Assembly: GCA_002433075.1 (NCBI GenBank)
Contig: DJHM01000058.1
Location: 93,221-157,220 of the forward strand
Length of the DNA stretch: 64,000 bases
From: Latescibacteria bacterium UBA6620
GTDB taxonomy: Bacteria > Latescibacterota > UBA2968
Direction: 5' to 3'
The position numbers were made by a program, and so were the translations under genes. The notes beneath the pieces are model-generated. The model was not told the origin of the DNA. It did no database searches and saw only the letters and a list, made by a program, of their open reading frames with translations. Shown here piece after piece: positions 34,760 to 43,689 of this stretch (within the stretch, counting starts at the first letter, position 1; every line of letters begins with the position of its first letter).

Positions 34760-35960
34760 AGGTTCCTGAGCTCTGTAGGGTGAAGTCCACGGCGATGGGG
34801 TCGTGGTCCGACAGCTTTCCGTGGTCCCGCAGGACATCGTAGAGCACTGCGGGACCGCCCTGGACGGCGCTCAGGTCTTTACCCGCGAACCAGTCGAGTT
34901 TGAGTGCGCATTTACCGTCGTGGTTGCGGAGAGCCCATTTGATCCAGGCGAAGCACCACTGCGGCAGCCAGTCTGCCATTCCCGAGTTCTGCGCAAGGTC
35001 CACGATGTCGTAGGTGAGAGTGCATCCGCCAGGCACATTCAGGTTTCGAAAGTCGAATCCGCGTCGTTCGAGGGTCCTGAAAAGGGCACGTTCGAAGTAG
35101 CGTTCCGGGTAGGGGTAGTGGTAGGTCAGGACGTGGCCGACCCCCATCGCGACACGGCGGTAGAATCCGAGGATCGAGTAGACCGCACGACGGGAATTGC
35201 CCGTCGAGGTGTTCCAGTCACCGCCGATCAGCGTCGGCAGGTCCGGCTCGGTGCCCTCGAGGTGATCGAGGATGATCTTCATCTGCCGGTGTCTGTGACG
35301 CTGCGAAGAATGGGCATCGAGGTGGACGCTCACCGCCCGAAAGGGGCCGGCGGGATGATCGATCGTCGCCACGACGGCGCGCTGGCTGCCCAGACGCTTT
35401 TCCCTGCCCCGCAGCTTGTCCTTGCCGTTCGGTAGCACGATGCTGTGGGCATCCTGAATGGGGTGCGGGGAAAAGATGGCATTCCCGTGCAGGGCTTCGC
35501 GGTTATCGCCCGACGCTTCCACCTCGAGCCCGCTGCCTTTCATCAGGTTGATGTAGCTGGGCGCGAACGCGTAGTTGAGGTTGGCACGGGTGGCGATCTC
35601 TCTCGGAATGTCCAGGTTCCCGGACCGTGCCATTCCGATGTCGAGTTCGGTGAGGAGAAGGACGTCGCTCGACCGAAACCGGGTGTGCTGCGTGAGGACT
35701 TCGACGAGACCTTCGAGTTTTCGACCGCGTTCCAGGTTCCACGCCACCGCGGACACCTCGGTCCGGCCGTCCGGAGCGGTTCTGGAAAACCGGCCCTCCG
35801 CGATTCCGTCCAACACCCGGTCGATCTCTTCCTGAAGCCTGGCGTAGAGGTCGGACCCCAGGAATGCGCCGATCGTGGGATACGTCCCGATCTGATCGAA
35901 ATGGCCGTTCAGATCGTGCGAGAGGGGGTGGGGTGTGTCTTGTTCGAGAGGATCTGACAT
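34680..35960 (-). CDS. endonuclease/exonuclease/phosphatase (EEP) family protein
   Basis: 426 residues. EEP motifs: AVAWNLERG, LLLTELDIGMARSGN, SVHLDAHSSQRHR, IGGDWNTSTGN and the terminal SDHDPIAVDF. The superfamily includes DNases, phosphatases and sphingomyelinases; substrate unknown. The expected end is right after SDHDPIAVDF, but the frame runs 30 residues on into the next gene, so the original stop may have been lost or shifted. ATG at 35960. Divergent from dinB. Confidence 0.8.
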   Translation of the reverse strand: MSDPLEQDTPHPLSHDLNGHFDQIGTYPTIGAFLGSDLYARLQEEIDRVLDGIAEGRFSRTAPDGRTEVSAVAWNLERGRKLEGLVEVLTQHTRFRSSDVLLLTELDIGMARSGNLDIPREIATRANLNYAFAPSYINLMKGSGLEVEASGDNREALHGNAIFSPHPIQDAHSIVLPNGKDKLRGREKRLGSQRAVVATIDHPAGPFRAVSVHLDAHSSQRHRHRQMKIILDHLEGTEPDLPTLIGGDWNTSTGNSRRAVYSILGFYRRVAMGVGHVLTYHYPYPERYFERALFRTLERRGFDFRNLNVPGGCTLTYDIVDLAQNSGMADWLPQWCFAWIKWALRNHDGKCALKLDWFAGKDLSAVQGGPAVLYDVLRDHGKLSDHDPIAVDFTLQSSGTFAQTTDPNHQQRRTRAQRPPGSARRQ

Positions 35961-36000
35961 AGGGGTAAGGATCGAGTGAGGACGGCGAACGGATCACTAA

Positions 36001-36028
36001 AGTTAAACGGGTAGGAGAGATCGTCAAC
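36001..36028 (-). promoter_or_regulatory. possible promoter for EEP-hydrolase unit
   Basis: Minus strand TTGACG (36028-36023), 16-bp spacer, TAACTT (36006-36001), about 40 bp before the EEP start. Weak -10. Confidence 0.4.
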
Positions 36029-36095
36029 CGGCCCTGCCGCGAGGAGGCGGTGTTGGCTACATTACGGAGTGTCCGTTCCCTGGATACGAAAAACA

Positions 36096-37325
36096 ATGAC
36101 CGAATCCCGCACCATTCTCCATCTGGATCTCGACGCCTTCTTCTGTGCCGTGGAAGTCATCCGGGATCCATCCCTCGAGGGCCAGCCCTTCGCCGTAGGG
36201 GGCACTCCCGAAGACCGGGGTGTCGTCGCCTCCTGCTCCTATGCGGCGAGAAAATTCGGGGTGCGCTCGGCGATGCCGATGGGGCAGGCGCTGCGACTGT
36301 GCCCGGGGCTCAAGGTGGTGAGCCACCACGGGGGATATGGATCCTACTCGAAGAAGGTGATGGTGCTACTGGACGCCGTGACACCCTACGTCGAGCAGAT
36401 CTCGATCGACGAGTGCTTCATCGACGTGACCGACATCGACGCACCCGCGAACACGGTGGCCAGGCGAATCCAGCGCCGAATTCAGGATGAGCTTCGCCTG
36501 CCGTCGTCCCTGGGAGGTGCGACAAGCAAGCTGGTCGCAAAGATCGCAACGAATGTGGGCAAAGACCGTGCACAGACCGATGGGTGGCCCAACGCGGTCC
36601 TGATTGTACCACCGGGCGAGGAGCGCGCGTTCCTGGCGCCGTTGCCGGTCCGCGCAATGTGGGGTGTCGGGCCTAAAATGGCTGAGCGGCTGGAAGCGCA
36701 GGGGATCCGCACGCTGGCCGACCTGCAGTGCCTGGGGGACGATGCCCTGGTGGCGAGATTCGGGTCCACCGGGCGAAAATTTCACGCACACGCGTGCGGC
36801 ATCGACGAGAGAGGTGTGGAGCCGGGAGGCGAAGCGGCCAAGTCGATCAGCCACGAGACGACGTTTGCCGAAGACCTCCACGAAGCAGGTCGGCTTCACG
36901 CGGTCCTCCTTCGGCTGAGCCAACTCGTCGGGCGTTCCCTCAGGGACGGTGGCTTGACCTGCCGAACGGTGACGATCAAACTGCGATGGTCGGACTTCAA
37001 GACGATTACCCGACGGGTGACGTTCCGAGACGGGACGGATCTGGATCACGACCTCTATCGTGCAGCGAAAAGATTGTTCGACAACGCGTGGCAGCCGGGC
37101 CAGCGTGTCCGCCTGCTGGGCGTGGGGGCTAGCCAGCTGTCGGACGGTGGACAGCAGCTCTCGCTGTGGCAATCGGGTGACGATCGCGACCATCGAATTC
37201 AGGCGGCGCTGGACACGCTGCGGGACCGGTTCGGGGGCGGAAAGACAAGGTGGGGGCAGGAACTCAACCAGCGCGGTTTCGTGGCCGAGGAAGACGACGA
37301 TGCCTGGTGGGAGGCCGATGCTTAA
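36096..37325 (+). CDS. dinB: DNA polymerase IV (Y-family)
   Basis: About 409 residues: catalytic DLDAFFCAVE, VASCSYAARKFGVRSAM, SIDECFIDV with the paired acidic residues, helix-hairpin-helix (AMWGVGPKMAERLEAQGIRT), and little-finger domain through the C terminus. Error-prone translesion polymerase, cytoplasmic. ATG at 36096; an upstream frame opens at 36069 but is less likely. No LexA box recognised. It overlaps the NUDIX start by 8 bp. Confidence 0.92.
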   Translation: MTESRTILHLDLDAFFCAVEVIRDPSLEGQPFAVGGTPEDRGVVASCSYAARKFGVRSAMPMGQALRLCPGLKVVSHHGGYGSYSKKVMVLLDAVTPYVEQISIDECFIDVTDIDAPANTVARRIQRRIQDELRLPSSLGGATSKLVAKIATNVGKDRAQTDGWPNAVLIVPPGEERAFLAPLPVRAMWGVGPKMAERLEAQGIRTLADLQCLGDDALVARFGSTGRKFHAHACGIDERGVEPGGEAAKSISHETTFAEDLHEAGRLHAVLLRLSQLVGRSLRDGGLTCRTVTIKLRWSDFKTITRRVTFRDGTDLDHDLYRAAKRLFDNAWQPGQRVRLLGVGASQLSDGGQQLSLWQSGDDRDHRIQAALDTLRDRFGGGKTRWGQELNQRGFVAEEDDDAWWEADA

Positions 37326-37908
37326 CATCCTCAGGATGAACCTGGCCTCTCACACCCCGCAGAAGGCCGACGCGAAAGGCCGTCAGGCCTCGGTCGCCGC
37401 GGTTGTGTGTGGCGAGGATGGGCTCGACCTGCTGTTCATCCATCGGACGGCGCACGAGGGGGACCCTTGGTCCGGACACCTGGCCTTTCCGGGCGGCAGG
37501 ACGGAGCCGGGCGACGCGGGTCTGAAGATGACGGCGGAACGGGAGACGCGAGAGGAACTCGGTCTGGATTTGACCGAAGCGCGATGTCTTGGGCAACTGG
37601 ACGACCTGACGGGGGTGACGATCCCGGTGTGCGTGTCGGCTTTTGTTTACGAGCTCGACGCGAAGCCACTTCTCGATCCAAATGACGAGGTGGACGACGC
37701 GTTCTGGTTTCCGCTGGAAGATCTGGCCGATTCGGGCCGGCGGGTGACGGGGACGTTTCTGGTCGACGGATGCGAGCGCGAGTACCCGGGGATCGACTTT
37801 CGACTCGAGTCGAAGCCCATCCTGTGGGGACTGACGTTTCGGTTCTGTCAGCAGATGGTTGCCTTGGCGGGAATCTCGGGAGACGGGGAAGATCGGAACT
37901 CCGATTGA
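37318..37908 (+). CDS. NUDIX hydrolase, CoA pyrophosphatase-like (NudL/YeaB type)
   Basis: 196 residues with the Nudix box spread over GGRTEPGD...AERETREELGLDL and the preceding LLFIHRTAHEGDPWSGHLAFPGG typical of the NudL/YeaB subfamily that cleaves CoA and related pyrophosphates. Coupled to dinB by an 8-bp overlap. An imperfect inverted repeat begins at its stop codon. Confidence 0.85.
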   Translation: MLNILRMNLASHTPQKADAKGRQASVAAVVCGEDGLDLLFIHRTAHEGDPWSGHLAFPGGRTEPGDAGLKMTAERETREELGLDLTEARCLGQLDDLTGVTIPVCVSAFVYELDAKPLLDPNDEVDDAFWFPLEDLADSGRRVTGTFLVDGCEREYPGIDFRLESKPILWGLTFRFCQQMVALAGISGDGEDRNSD

Positions 37909-37980
37909 CGATTAAGAAGCTCCGAATGGAGAAAGGGTTCCTTCCCCCATTTGGAAATCGGCAATTCTTGATCGTAAATC
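37903..37980. repeat. imperfect inverted repeat between nudix and purE
   Basis: Arms 37903-37918 and 37965-37980 match 14 of 16 positions, with further similarity inside. It fills the gap between convergent genes and starts in the NUDIX stop. Could act as terminator or be a remnant of a small palindromic repeat element. Confidence 0.5.
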
Positions 37981-37989
37981 CACTTTTCT

Positions 37990-38445
37990 CTACTTCCCGA
38001 GGTTGGCTTTGTACTCAGTCAGACGGGATGCAACATCCGAATCGGTCAGCGCGATGATCTGGGCTGCGAGGACGGCCGCGTTCCGTGCGTTGTCGATTCC
38101 GACGCAGGCAACGGGGACGCCGGGAGGCATCTGAACGATGGCGTAAAGGGCGTCGAGTCCCTGAAGCGCGCCCGAAGCGCAGGGGACGCCGATGACTGGG
38201 AGAGTGGTATGCGCCGCGACGACCCCGGGCAAGGCAGCAGCCAATCCGGCCCCAGCGATGATGACCTTCAGGCCGCGTTCGGCCGCCCCACTCGAATAGG
38301 CGGCCGTTCTCTCGGGATTGCGATGGGCGGAGCATACGGTCACATCGTAGGGAATCCCGAGTTCATCCAGAATTGCGGCCGCTTTCTGCATCGTGGGATC
38401 GTCCGACTGACTTCCCATAATGATGCCGACGATTGGGTCTGCCAT
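37990..38445 (-). CDS. purE: N5-carboxyaminoimidazole ribonucleotide mutase
   Basis: 151 residues, class I PurE: GIIMGSQSDDPTMQKA, VCSAHRNPERT (catalytic His), IIAGAGLAAALPGVVAAHT, VPCASGALQGLDALYAIVQMP. Purine biosynthesis, converts N5-CAIR to CAIR. Gene order then continues on the same strand through a Gfo/Idh gene to purD; no purK nearby. Confidence 0.94.
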   Translation of the reverse strand: MADPIVGIIMGSQSDDPTMQKAAAILDELGIPYDVTVCSAHRNPERTAAYSSGAAERGLKVIIAGAGLAAALPGVVAAHTTLPVIGVPCASGALQGLDALYAIVQMPPGVPVACVGIDNARNAAVLAAQIIALTDSDVASRLTEYKANLGK

Positions 38446-38526
38446 TGCGTAGTCCTCAGTAGTGGTTGTTGACTGTGGAATTCCTGTCGCTGCGGACGGA
38501 GTTCCCGTTAAGTCGCGGGCTGCACC

Positions 38527-39630
38527 TCAGCCTGCCTGTAAACGCCTGACCCTCGCAGGCGTATGATCCTCTTTGGTCTCGATCGACATAATCTTCAATG
38601 CGCGGTCCTCGACCGGAAGGTCGACGCGGACACCTCCCCGCCGATGCGACTCACGGAGGGCGATGGCGATCTCCAACGCGGCGCGTCCGTCGTGAATCGA
38701 GGCGCGTGGACGTCGATCCGTGTCGACGCTGCTGAGAAGGTCGCTGACGATGGTGATCCCCATTCCCTCGACGGTGGCCGGCAGGGGGATCGTTGCGTGA
38801 GCGGGCACTCCCCGTCCGCGAGGACCGCCGGGGGCAAGATGCATCCACTCGACTTCCTGACAACCCGCCAGGGTGCGGACCCGACCCTCTGTACCGATGA
38901 CGTCCGTTTCCCAGTTGGCCACGCCGCAGGGTGTGGCCCGCAAAAAGCCTCGGATTCCGTTGTCGAAAGCCACGTAGCCGTTCCCGCTCAGGTCATCGTC
39001 GCCGGCAGCCTCTTCGTCCGACTCCATCTCACCAAAGACCCAGGTGGCGTTCCCGTTTCGCGCCAGGTATCGCATCGTGTCGATTGCGTGGCTGCCGTTG
39101 TGGGACAGCCCGCATTGGGCGTGAATGTTCACCTGGAGGACGTCGCCGAGTTCACGGTCGTCGACCATCCGACGGATTTCGGAAAAGTAGGGGTTGTAGC
39201 GGCGGGCAGTGTTGACGGCCACCTTGACGCCGAGGTCGTCGCAGACGTCGACCATTTCGTCGGCTTCGCTCAGACTCAGGGCGATCGGTTTCTCTGCCCA
39301 GATCGCGCGCGCACTCGAGCGAGCGACATCGAGGAGGATCTGATGCCGCACTCGGGCGGTCGTACAGATGCTGACGATGTCCGGCTTCTCCGCCTCCAGC
39401 ATTTCCCGGTAGTCTTCGTAGAGATGATCGTCGGAAACGCCCCATCGTGCTCCGTAAATCGATCGTTGCTCTTCGTGCGGGTCGGCGCCGGCGACCAGCT
39501 CGGTGAGTGGCGAGGCGACGTAGGTGGGTGTGTGGCAGTAAGGTAGGAAGATCGGCCCGCCCTGTTCCATTTCGTCGTCGAACGTGCTTCCCATTCTGCC
39601 CAGGCCGATGACGGCTGCCTTGAGAGCCAT
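38527..39630 (-). CDS. Gfo/Idh/MocA-family oxidoreductase
   Basis: 367 residues with Rossmann motif VIGLGRMGSTFDDE, catalytic AEKPIALSLSEAD near residue 115 and HNGSHAIDTMRYLARNG in the C-terminal domain. Substrate unknown. It sits between purE and purD on the same strand, 9 bp from purD, yet there is no obvious metabolic link, so it may simply be co-transcribed. Confidence 0.85.
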   Translation of the reverse strand: MALKAAVIGLGRMGSTFDDEMEQGGPIFLPYCHTPTYVASPLTELVAGADPHEEQRSIYGARWGVSDDHLYEDYREMLEAEKPDIVSICTTARVRHQILLDVARSSARAIWAEKPIALSLSEADEMVDVCDDLGVKVAVNTARRYNPYFSEIRRMVDDRELGDVLQVNIHAQCGLSHNGSHAIDTMRYLARNGNATWVFGEMESDEEAAGDDDLSGNGYVAFDNGIRGFLRATPCGVANWETDVIGTEGRVRTLAGCQEVEWMHLAPGGPRGRGVPAHATIPLPATVEGMGITIVSDLLSSVDTDRRPRASIHDGRAALEIAIALRESHRRGGVRVDLPVEDRALKIMSIETKEDHTPARVRRLQAG

Positions 39631-39639
39631 TTGTTGCCT

Positions 39640-40926
39640 CTATGATGTAGTTGAAAGCCGATCCAGCGCTTGGAACCCGATGTCTCGGCGTGTGTATATA
39701 TTCTCGAAGGAAATGGTGTCAACAGCGCGGTAGGCAAGGTCGATCGCGTCTGGAATGTCGTTCCCAACGGCGCTCACTGCGAGCACCCGGCCTCCCGCGG
39801 TGAGAAGTTGTCCGTCGCGCCGGTCCGTGCCCGCGTGGAAGACGATGACGTCTCCGAGCGCCTCGGCTTCGTCGATGGCATAGATGGGAAAGCCCTGCTC
39901 GTAGGAGGTCGGGTATCCGTCGGAGGCCATCACGACGCAACAGGCTGATCGATCTTCGGACTCTACCGTCAGTTCGCCGATGCGACCGTCGACACCTGCC
40001 TCGAGAATGTCGACGAGATCGGTCTTCATCAGGGGGAGGACGACTTGGGCTTCCGGGTCGCCGAGACGGCAGTTGAACTCGATGACCTGCGGTCCATTTT
40101 CCGTGACGATGATGCCCCCGTAGAGGATGCCTTTGAAAGGATGTCCCTCCGCAGCAAGAGCGTCGACCGTCGGCTTCATGATGGTGTCGTAGATTTCGCG
40201 TTCGAGATCGAGTGTGACGACGGGGGCGGGTGCGTAGGCTCCCATCCCGCCCGTGTTCGGGCCGGTCTCTCCTTCACCTATCCGCTTATGGTCCTGTGAG
40301 GAGACTGCGTAGACGAGGTCCTGGCCGTCCGTAAAGCCGAAGATGGACGCTTCCTCACCGTCGAGGTACTCCATCACGACAAGCTTTGCGCCGGCCTCTC
40401 CGAAGCTTGCGTTTACGAGAATTTCCTCCACGCCGACGATCGCCTGTTCGATCGTGTCGCAGACGATCACTCCCTTGCCGGCGGCGAGACCGGCCGCCTT
40501 CAGGACGATGGGCGCGCCCTGCTCGCGGATGTAGGGAATTGCCTCATCGGGGTCGGTGAAGGTCTTGAACCTGCCGGTGGGGATTCCGTAGCGATGCATC
40601 AGGTCGAGAGCGAAATCCTTGTCGGTCTCGATCCGGGCTGCTGCCGCGTTGGGGCCGAAGGTCTTGAATCCCTCTTGCTCGAAACGATCGACGATGCCGG
40701 CTTCGAGGGGATTCTCGGGTCCGATGACGACAAGATCCGCTTCAACTTCCTTCGCGAAGGCGATCTGGCCGTCGATATCCATCACGTCGATGTTGCGGCA
40801 GATCCCGTGGCGTTCCATTCCGGGGCTGCCCGGAGCGCAGTAGAGTTCGGTCAGCCTTGGGCTTTGCGCGATCTTCCATGCGATGGCGTCTTCGCGCCCC
40901 CCCTTCCCTACGAGCAGGATCTTCAT
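39640..40926 (-). CDS. purD: phosphoribosylamine-glycine ligase
   Basis: 428 residues, ATP-grasp enzyme of purine synthesis: MKILLVGKGGREDAIAWKI, IGPENPLEAGIVD, VLKAAGLAAGKGV, SQDHKRIGEGETGPNTGGMG, and FNCRLGDPEAQVVLPL. Complete and typical length. ATG at 40926. Upstream pyrH is 33 bp away on the same strand. Confidence 0.95.
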   Translation of the reverse strand: MKILLVGKGGREDAIAWKIAQSPRLTELYCAPGSPGMERHGICRNIDVMDIDGQIAFAKEVEADLVVIGPENPLEAGIVDRFEQEGFKTFGPNAAAARIETDKDFALDLMHRYGIPTGRFKTFTDPDEAIPYIREQGAPIVLKAAGLAAGKGVIVCDTIEQAIVGVEEILVNASFGEAGAKLVVMEYLDGEEASIFGFTDGQDLVYAVSSQDHKRIGEGETGPNTGGMGAYAPAPVVTLDLEREIYDTIMKPTVDALAAEGHPFKGILYGGIIVTENGPQVIEFNCRLGDPEAQVVLPLMKTDLVDILEAGVDGRIGELTVESEDRSACCVVMASDGYPTSYEQGFPIYAIDEAEALGDVIVFHAGTDRRDGQLLTAGGRVLAVSAVGNDIPDAIDLAYRAVDTISFENIYTRRDIGFQALDRLSTTS

Positions 40927-40959
40927 TGCGTTCTCCGCTTTCCTCTCCCGAACGCGCCG

Positions 40960-41697
40960 CTAGGTCTCGAGCACGTCCTCCTGGATGTTTGCGATCAGCG
41001 TGCCGACGTCTTCACCCTTGATGATCTTTGCCATCGATCCTTTCTGGTCGAAGTCGAAAGCGTGAATCGGAAGACTGTTTTCCCTGGCCAGAATCACCGC
41101 GCTTTGATCCAGAGCGCCCAGGTCTCTGTGCACGACGGTACTGTAGTTGACCTCACGATACCGCTTGGCATCCGAATTTTTGTTGGGGTCATCCGTGTAG
41201 ATTCCGTCGGTGCGGTGCTTTGCGAAGAGAATCGCGTCGGCTCGAACCTCGAGGGCCCGTTGGACCCCGGGGTAGTCTGTCGTGACGTAGGGGTTGCCGA
41301 TTCCGCCACCAAAGATGACGATGTAGCCCTTTTCCAGGTGGTGAATCGCGCGCAGGCGAATGAAGGGTTCGGCGACGGCGTTGATGGGAATGGCCGTCAT
41401 CACCCGGACCTCGGTGTCCGTTTTGGCGTTGAGGGCGCCTCGGAGCATCAGGGCGTTCACGATGGTGCCGAGCATCCCGATGTTGTGGGCCTCAGCCACT
41501 TCGATCCCCCACTGCTCGCCCCACGAACCCCTGAAGATGTTTCCACCCCCAATCACGATCCCGATCTGCGCACCGGTGTTGTGGACCTGGATGATTTCGT
41601 CGGCGATGTATTCAAGCGCAGCCGGATCGAAGCCGAACTCGTCGTTGCCCGAGACGGCTGCTCCGCTGAGTTTGAGCAGAACCCGCGAGTATCTCAT
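40960..41697 (-). CDS. pyrH: uridylate kinase (UMP kinase)
   Basis: 245 residues, amino-acid-kinase fold: VLLKLSGAAVSG, GIVIGGGNIFRGS, GTIVNALMLRGAL, VTTDYPGVQRALEVRADAIL, ARENSLPIHAFDF. Phosphorylates UMP to UDP. In many genomes it sits with rpsB-tsf-frr; here it leads a purine-gene unit instead. ATG at 41697 with a GGAG site about 14 bp upstream, a somewhat long spacing. Confidence 0.94.
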   Translation of the reverse strand: MRYSRVLLKLSGAAVSGNDEFGFDPAALEYIADEIIQVHNTGAQIGIVIGGGNIFRGSWGEQWGIEVAEAHNIGMLGTIVNALMLRGALNAKTDTEVRVMTAIPINAVAEPFIRLRAIHHLEKGYIVIFGGGIGNPYVTTDYPGVQRALEVRADAILFAKHRTDGIYTDDPNKNSDAKRYREVNYSTVVHRDLGALDQSAVILARENSLPIHAFDFDQKGSMAKIIKGEDVGTLIANIQEDVLET

Positions 41698-42082
41698 TGG
41701 ATGGATGTGATCTCCAGTTTGGTGCTGGATGACGCCGAGTTACGGGGAAGTGCAGGGGGAGGCTGACGGTCGTGAGGAACCGGTCGCGGCGGGGGACGGC
41801 AGGGGACCGGGGCTGTCTCAGGCCGGGCGTAACTTACTCCACCGTGGGATCGGAAGCAAAGGGTTTCGCACAGAAGACCCCCGTGATTGCTCCTTTCGCC
41901 CCGCATTCTCTGCTGGATACCGCACCTGCCGTGGACTGAATCCCCTGTTGACAACAAGAGCGATTTCGGTTCCTTTGCAACCCCCCGAGGTTGTCTCCAC
42001 TCAATAGACCGTCGGAACACGCGTCCCGTTTCGAGTGGGCGCTTTTCGACCCATCTTTGCATCGATCGTGAGGTCTGGCTTC
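41698..42082. other. 385-bp divergent intergenic region
   Basis: Between pyrH (minus) and the epimerases (plus). A TTGACA occurs at about 41948 on the plus strand with no good -10 at 17 bp. No RNA gene, repeat or convincing reading frame was found; open frames here lack ribosome sites. It probably carries the divergent promoters and the pyrH leader. Confidence 0.5.
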
Positions 42083-42871
42083 GTGAAGGTCCTGGTAACG
42101 GGTGTGTACGGTCTGATCGCCTGGGTAGCCTACAAACGGCTTTCGGACAGGGCGGACCTGGCGGTTTCCGGCCTCGCCCGAAGGAGGACGCCGTTGGAAC
42201 GGGTGGCCGAGGACGAGTCGATCGAGATTCCGGAAGAACGCTTCTATCTCTCGGATTTGACCGACTACGACGGTGTGAGGGCCGCGGTCGAAGGACAAGA
42301 GGTGGTCGTACATATGGCGGCCGATCCCCGCCCTACCGCCGACTGGGAAGACATCCTCGACAGTAACATGATTGGCGCGTATCACGTCTTCGAGGCGTGT
42401 AGGGACGCGGGTGTCAGGCGGGTCGTCTACGCGAGTTCGATTATGGCGAACTGGGGGTACTGGGACGACGAGCCATATCGCGCGATTCGTGAGGGTCGCT
42501 ATGACGAGGTGCCAGAGACGCTGCCCCTCATCACATACAGGGACCCTCCCAGGCCGACCGAACCCTACTCGGCGAGCAAAGTGTGGGGAGAGGCGCTTGC
42601 GCGAACCTATTCGGACGTACACGGCGTATCGTGTATCTGCCTGCGGATCGGGTGGGTGAACGCCGAGGATGAACCCTACAAGTCCGAGGTTGCACCGGTC
42701 TGGTGCAGCCAGCGAGACATCGTCCAGTTGATCGAGAAAAGTGTCGATGCGCCAGCCGATCTGAAATTCGACATCCTGTACGGGATCTCGAACAATCCCT
42801 ACTGCTGGGTGGATGTGGCCAGAGGCAGCGAGGTGGTAGGCTACGTGCCGCAAGACGGGGGGGGCGCTTGA
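42083..42871 (+). CDS. NAD-dependent epimerase/dehydratase, paralog A
   Basis: 262 residues, extended short-chain fold: VLVTGVYGLIA (a variant of GxxGxxG), VVVHMAADPRP, YASSIMANWGY, and the catalytic Tyr-x3-Lys in PYSASKVWGE. Typically acts on nucleotide sugars or as uronate dehydrogenase; the WG/ICLRIGWV pattern resembles the uronate-dehydrogenase-like branch (inference). GTG at 42083. Its stop overlaps the start of a close paralog. Confidence 0.82.
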   Translation: MKVLVTGVYGLIAWVAYKRLSDRADLAVSGLARRRTPLERVAEDESIEIPEERFYLSDLTDYDGVRAAVEGQEVVVHMAADPRPTADWEDILDSNMIGAYHVFEACRDAGVRRVVYASSIMANWGYWDDEPYRAIREGRYDEVPETLPLITYRDPPRPTEPYSASKVWGEALARTYSDVHGVSCICLRIGWVNAEDEPYKSEVAPVWCSQRDIVQLIEKSVDAPADLKFDILYGISNNPYCWVDVARGSEVVGYVPQDGGGA

Positions 42872-43689
42872 AAAAGGTGATGGTGACCGGCGTCTACGGC
42901 CTGATTGCGGGAGCGGTCTACAATCGACTGAAAGGGCTGTCAAACGACTACGAAGTCTACGGATTGGCACGAAGACGCCAGGATTCAGACCGTGTCGCGC
43001 CCGATCGCGTCATCGACATTCCGGATGAGCGATTCACGCTGTCGGATATGCAGGATCTGGATCAGATGACGGCGGCCTTTGAAGGGATGGATTGCGTCGT
43101 CCACATGGCGGCCGACCCCAGCGGAGGCGGTGGGTGGGAGAGCGTGCTGAAGTCCAACGTGATCGGCGCCTATCACACTTTTGAAGCGTGCAGGCTCGCC
43201 CACGTGGATCGGATCGTGTATGCGAGTTCGATTCAGGCGTCGAGCGGCTACCGCGCCCACGTCGAACCCTATCGCTCGATTTCGGCCGGCGCGTTTGACA
43301 GCGTGCCGGATCCGGTCCCCTTGGTCGATCGCGATATGCCGACCCGCCCGCAGAATATCTACGCGTCTAGCAAAGTGTGGGGAGAGGCGATGGGCCGAAT
43401 CTACGCCGAGCAGCACGGTGTTTCCTGTCTCTGTATCCGTATCGGGTGGGTGGTCGCCGAGGACGCGCCGCCACGGCCGAATTCGGGCGACATCTGGTGC
43501 AGCCAAAGAGACATCGTCGAAATCACGGAGCGATGTGTCGACGCGCCGGATTCGGTGCGATACGATATCTTCTACGGAATGTCCGACAACCAGTACCGCT
43601 GGGTGGACATCGAGCACGCACGGACGACACTGGGCTACGTCCCTCAAGACCGGGCGGAGGATGGGCAGGAGAGTCGGGCAGATGCCTGA
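42868..43689 (+). CDS. NAD-dependent epimerase/dehydratase, paralog B
   Basis: 273 residues and clearly homologous along its length to paralog A: shared VTGVYGLIA, GLARRR, VVHMAADP, YHTFEACR, YASSKVWGEAMGR, CLCIRIGWVVAED, WCSQRDIVE, YGYVPQD-type end. The pair must come from a local duplication. TTG start overlaps the upstream TGA; its own end overlaps the SDR start by 8 bp. Sugar-acid or sugar metabolism likely. Confidence 0.82.
   Translation: MKKVMVTGVYGLIAGAVYNRLKGLSNDYEVYGLARRRQDSDRVAPDRVIDIPDERFTLSDMQDLDQMTAAFEGMDCVVHMAADPSGGGGWESVLKSNVIGAYHTFEACRLAHVDRIVYASSIQASSGYRAHVEPYRSISAGAFDSVPDPVPLVDRDMPTRPQNIYASSKVWGEAMGRIYAEQHGVSCLCIRIGWVVAEDAPPRPNSGDIWCSQRDIVEITERCVDAPDSVRYDIFYGMSDNQYRWVDIEHARTTLGYVPQDRAEDGQESRADA

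Noticed and set aside
33341..34783. Long plus-strand frame opposite the hydrolase-OsmC and EEP genes
   Set aside because: Composition and motifs belong to the minus-strand genes; this is an antisense shadow without ribosome site.
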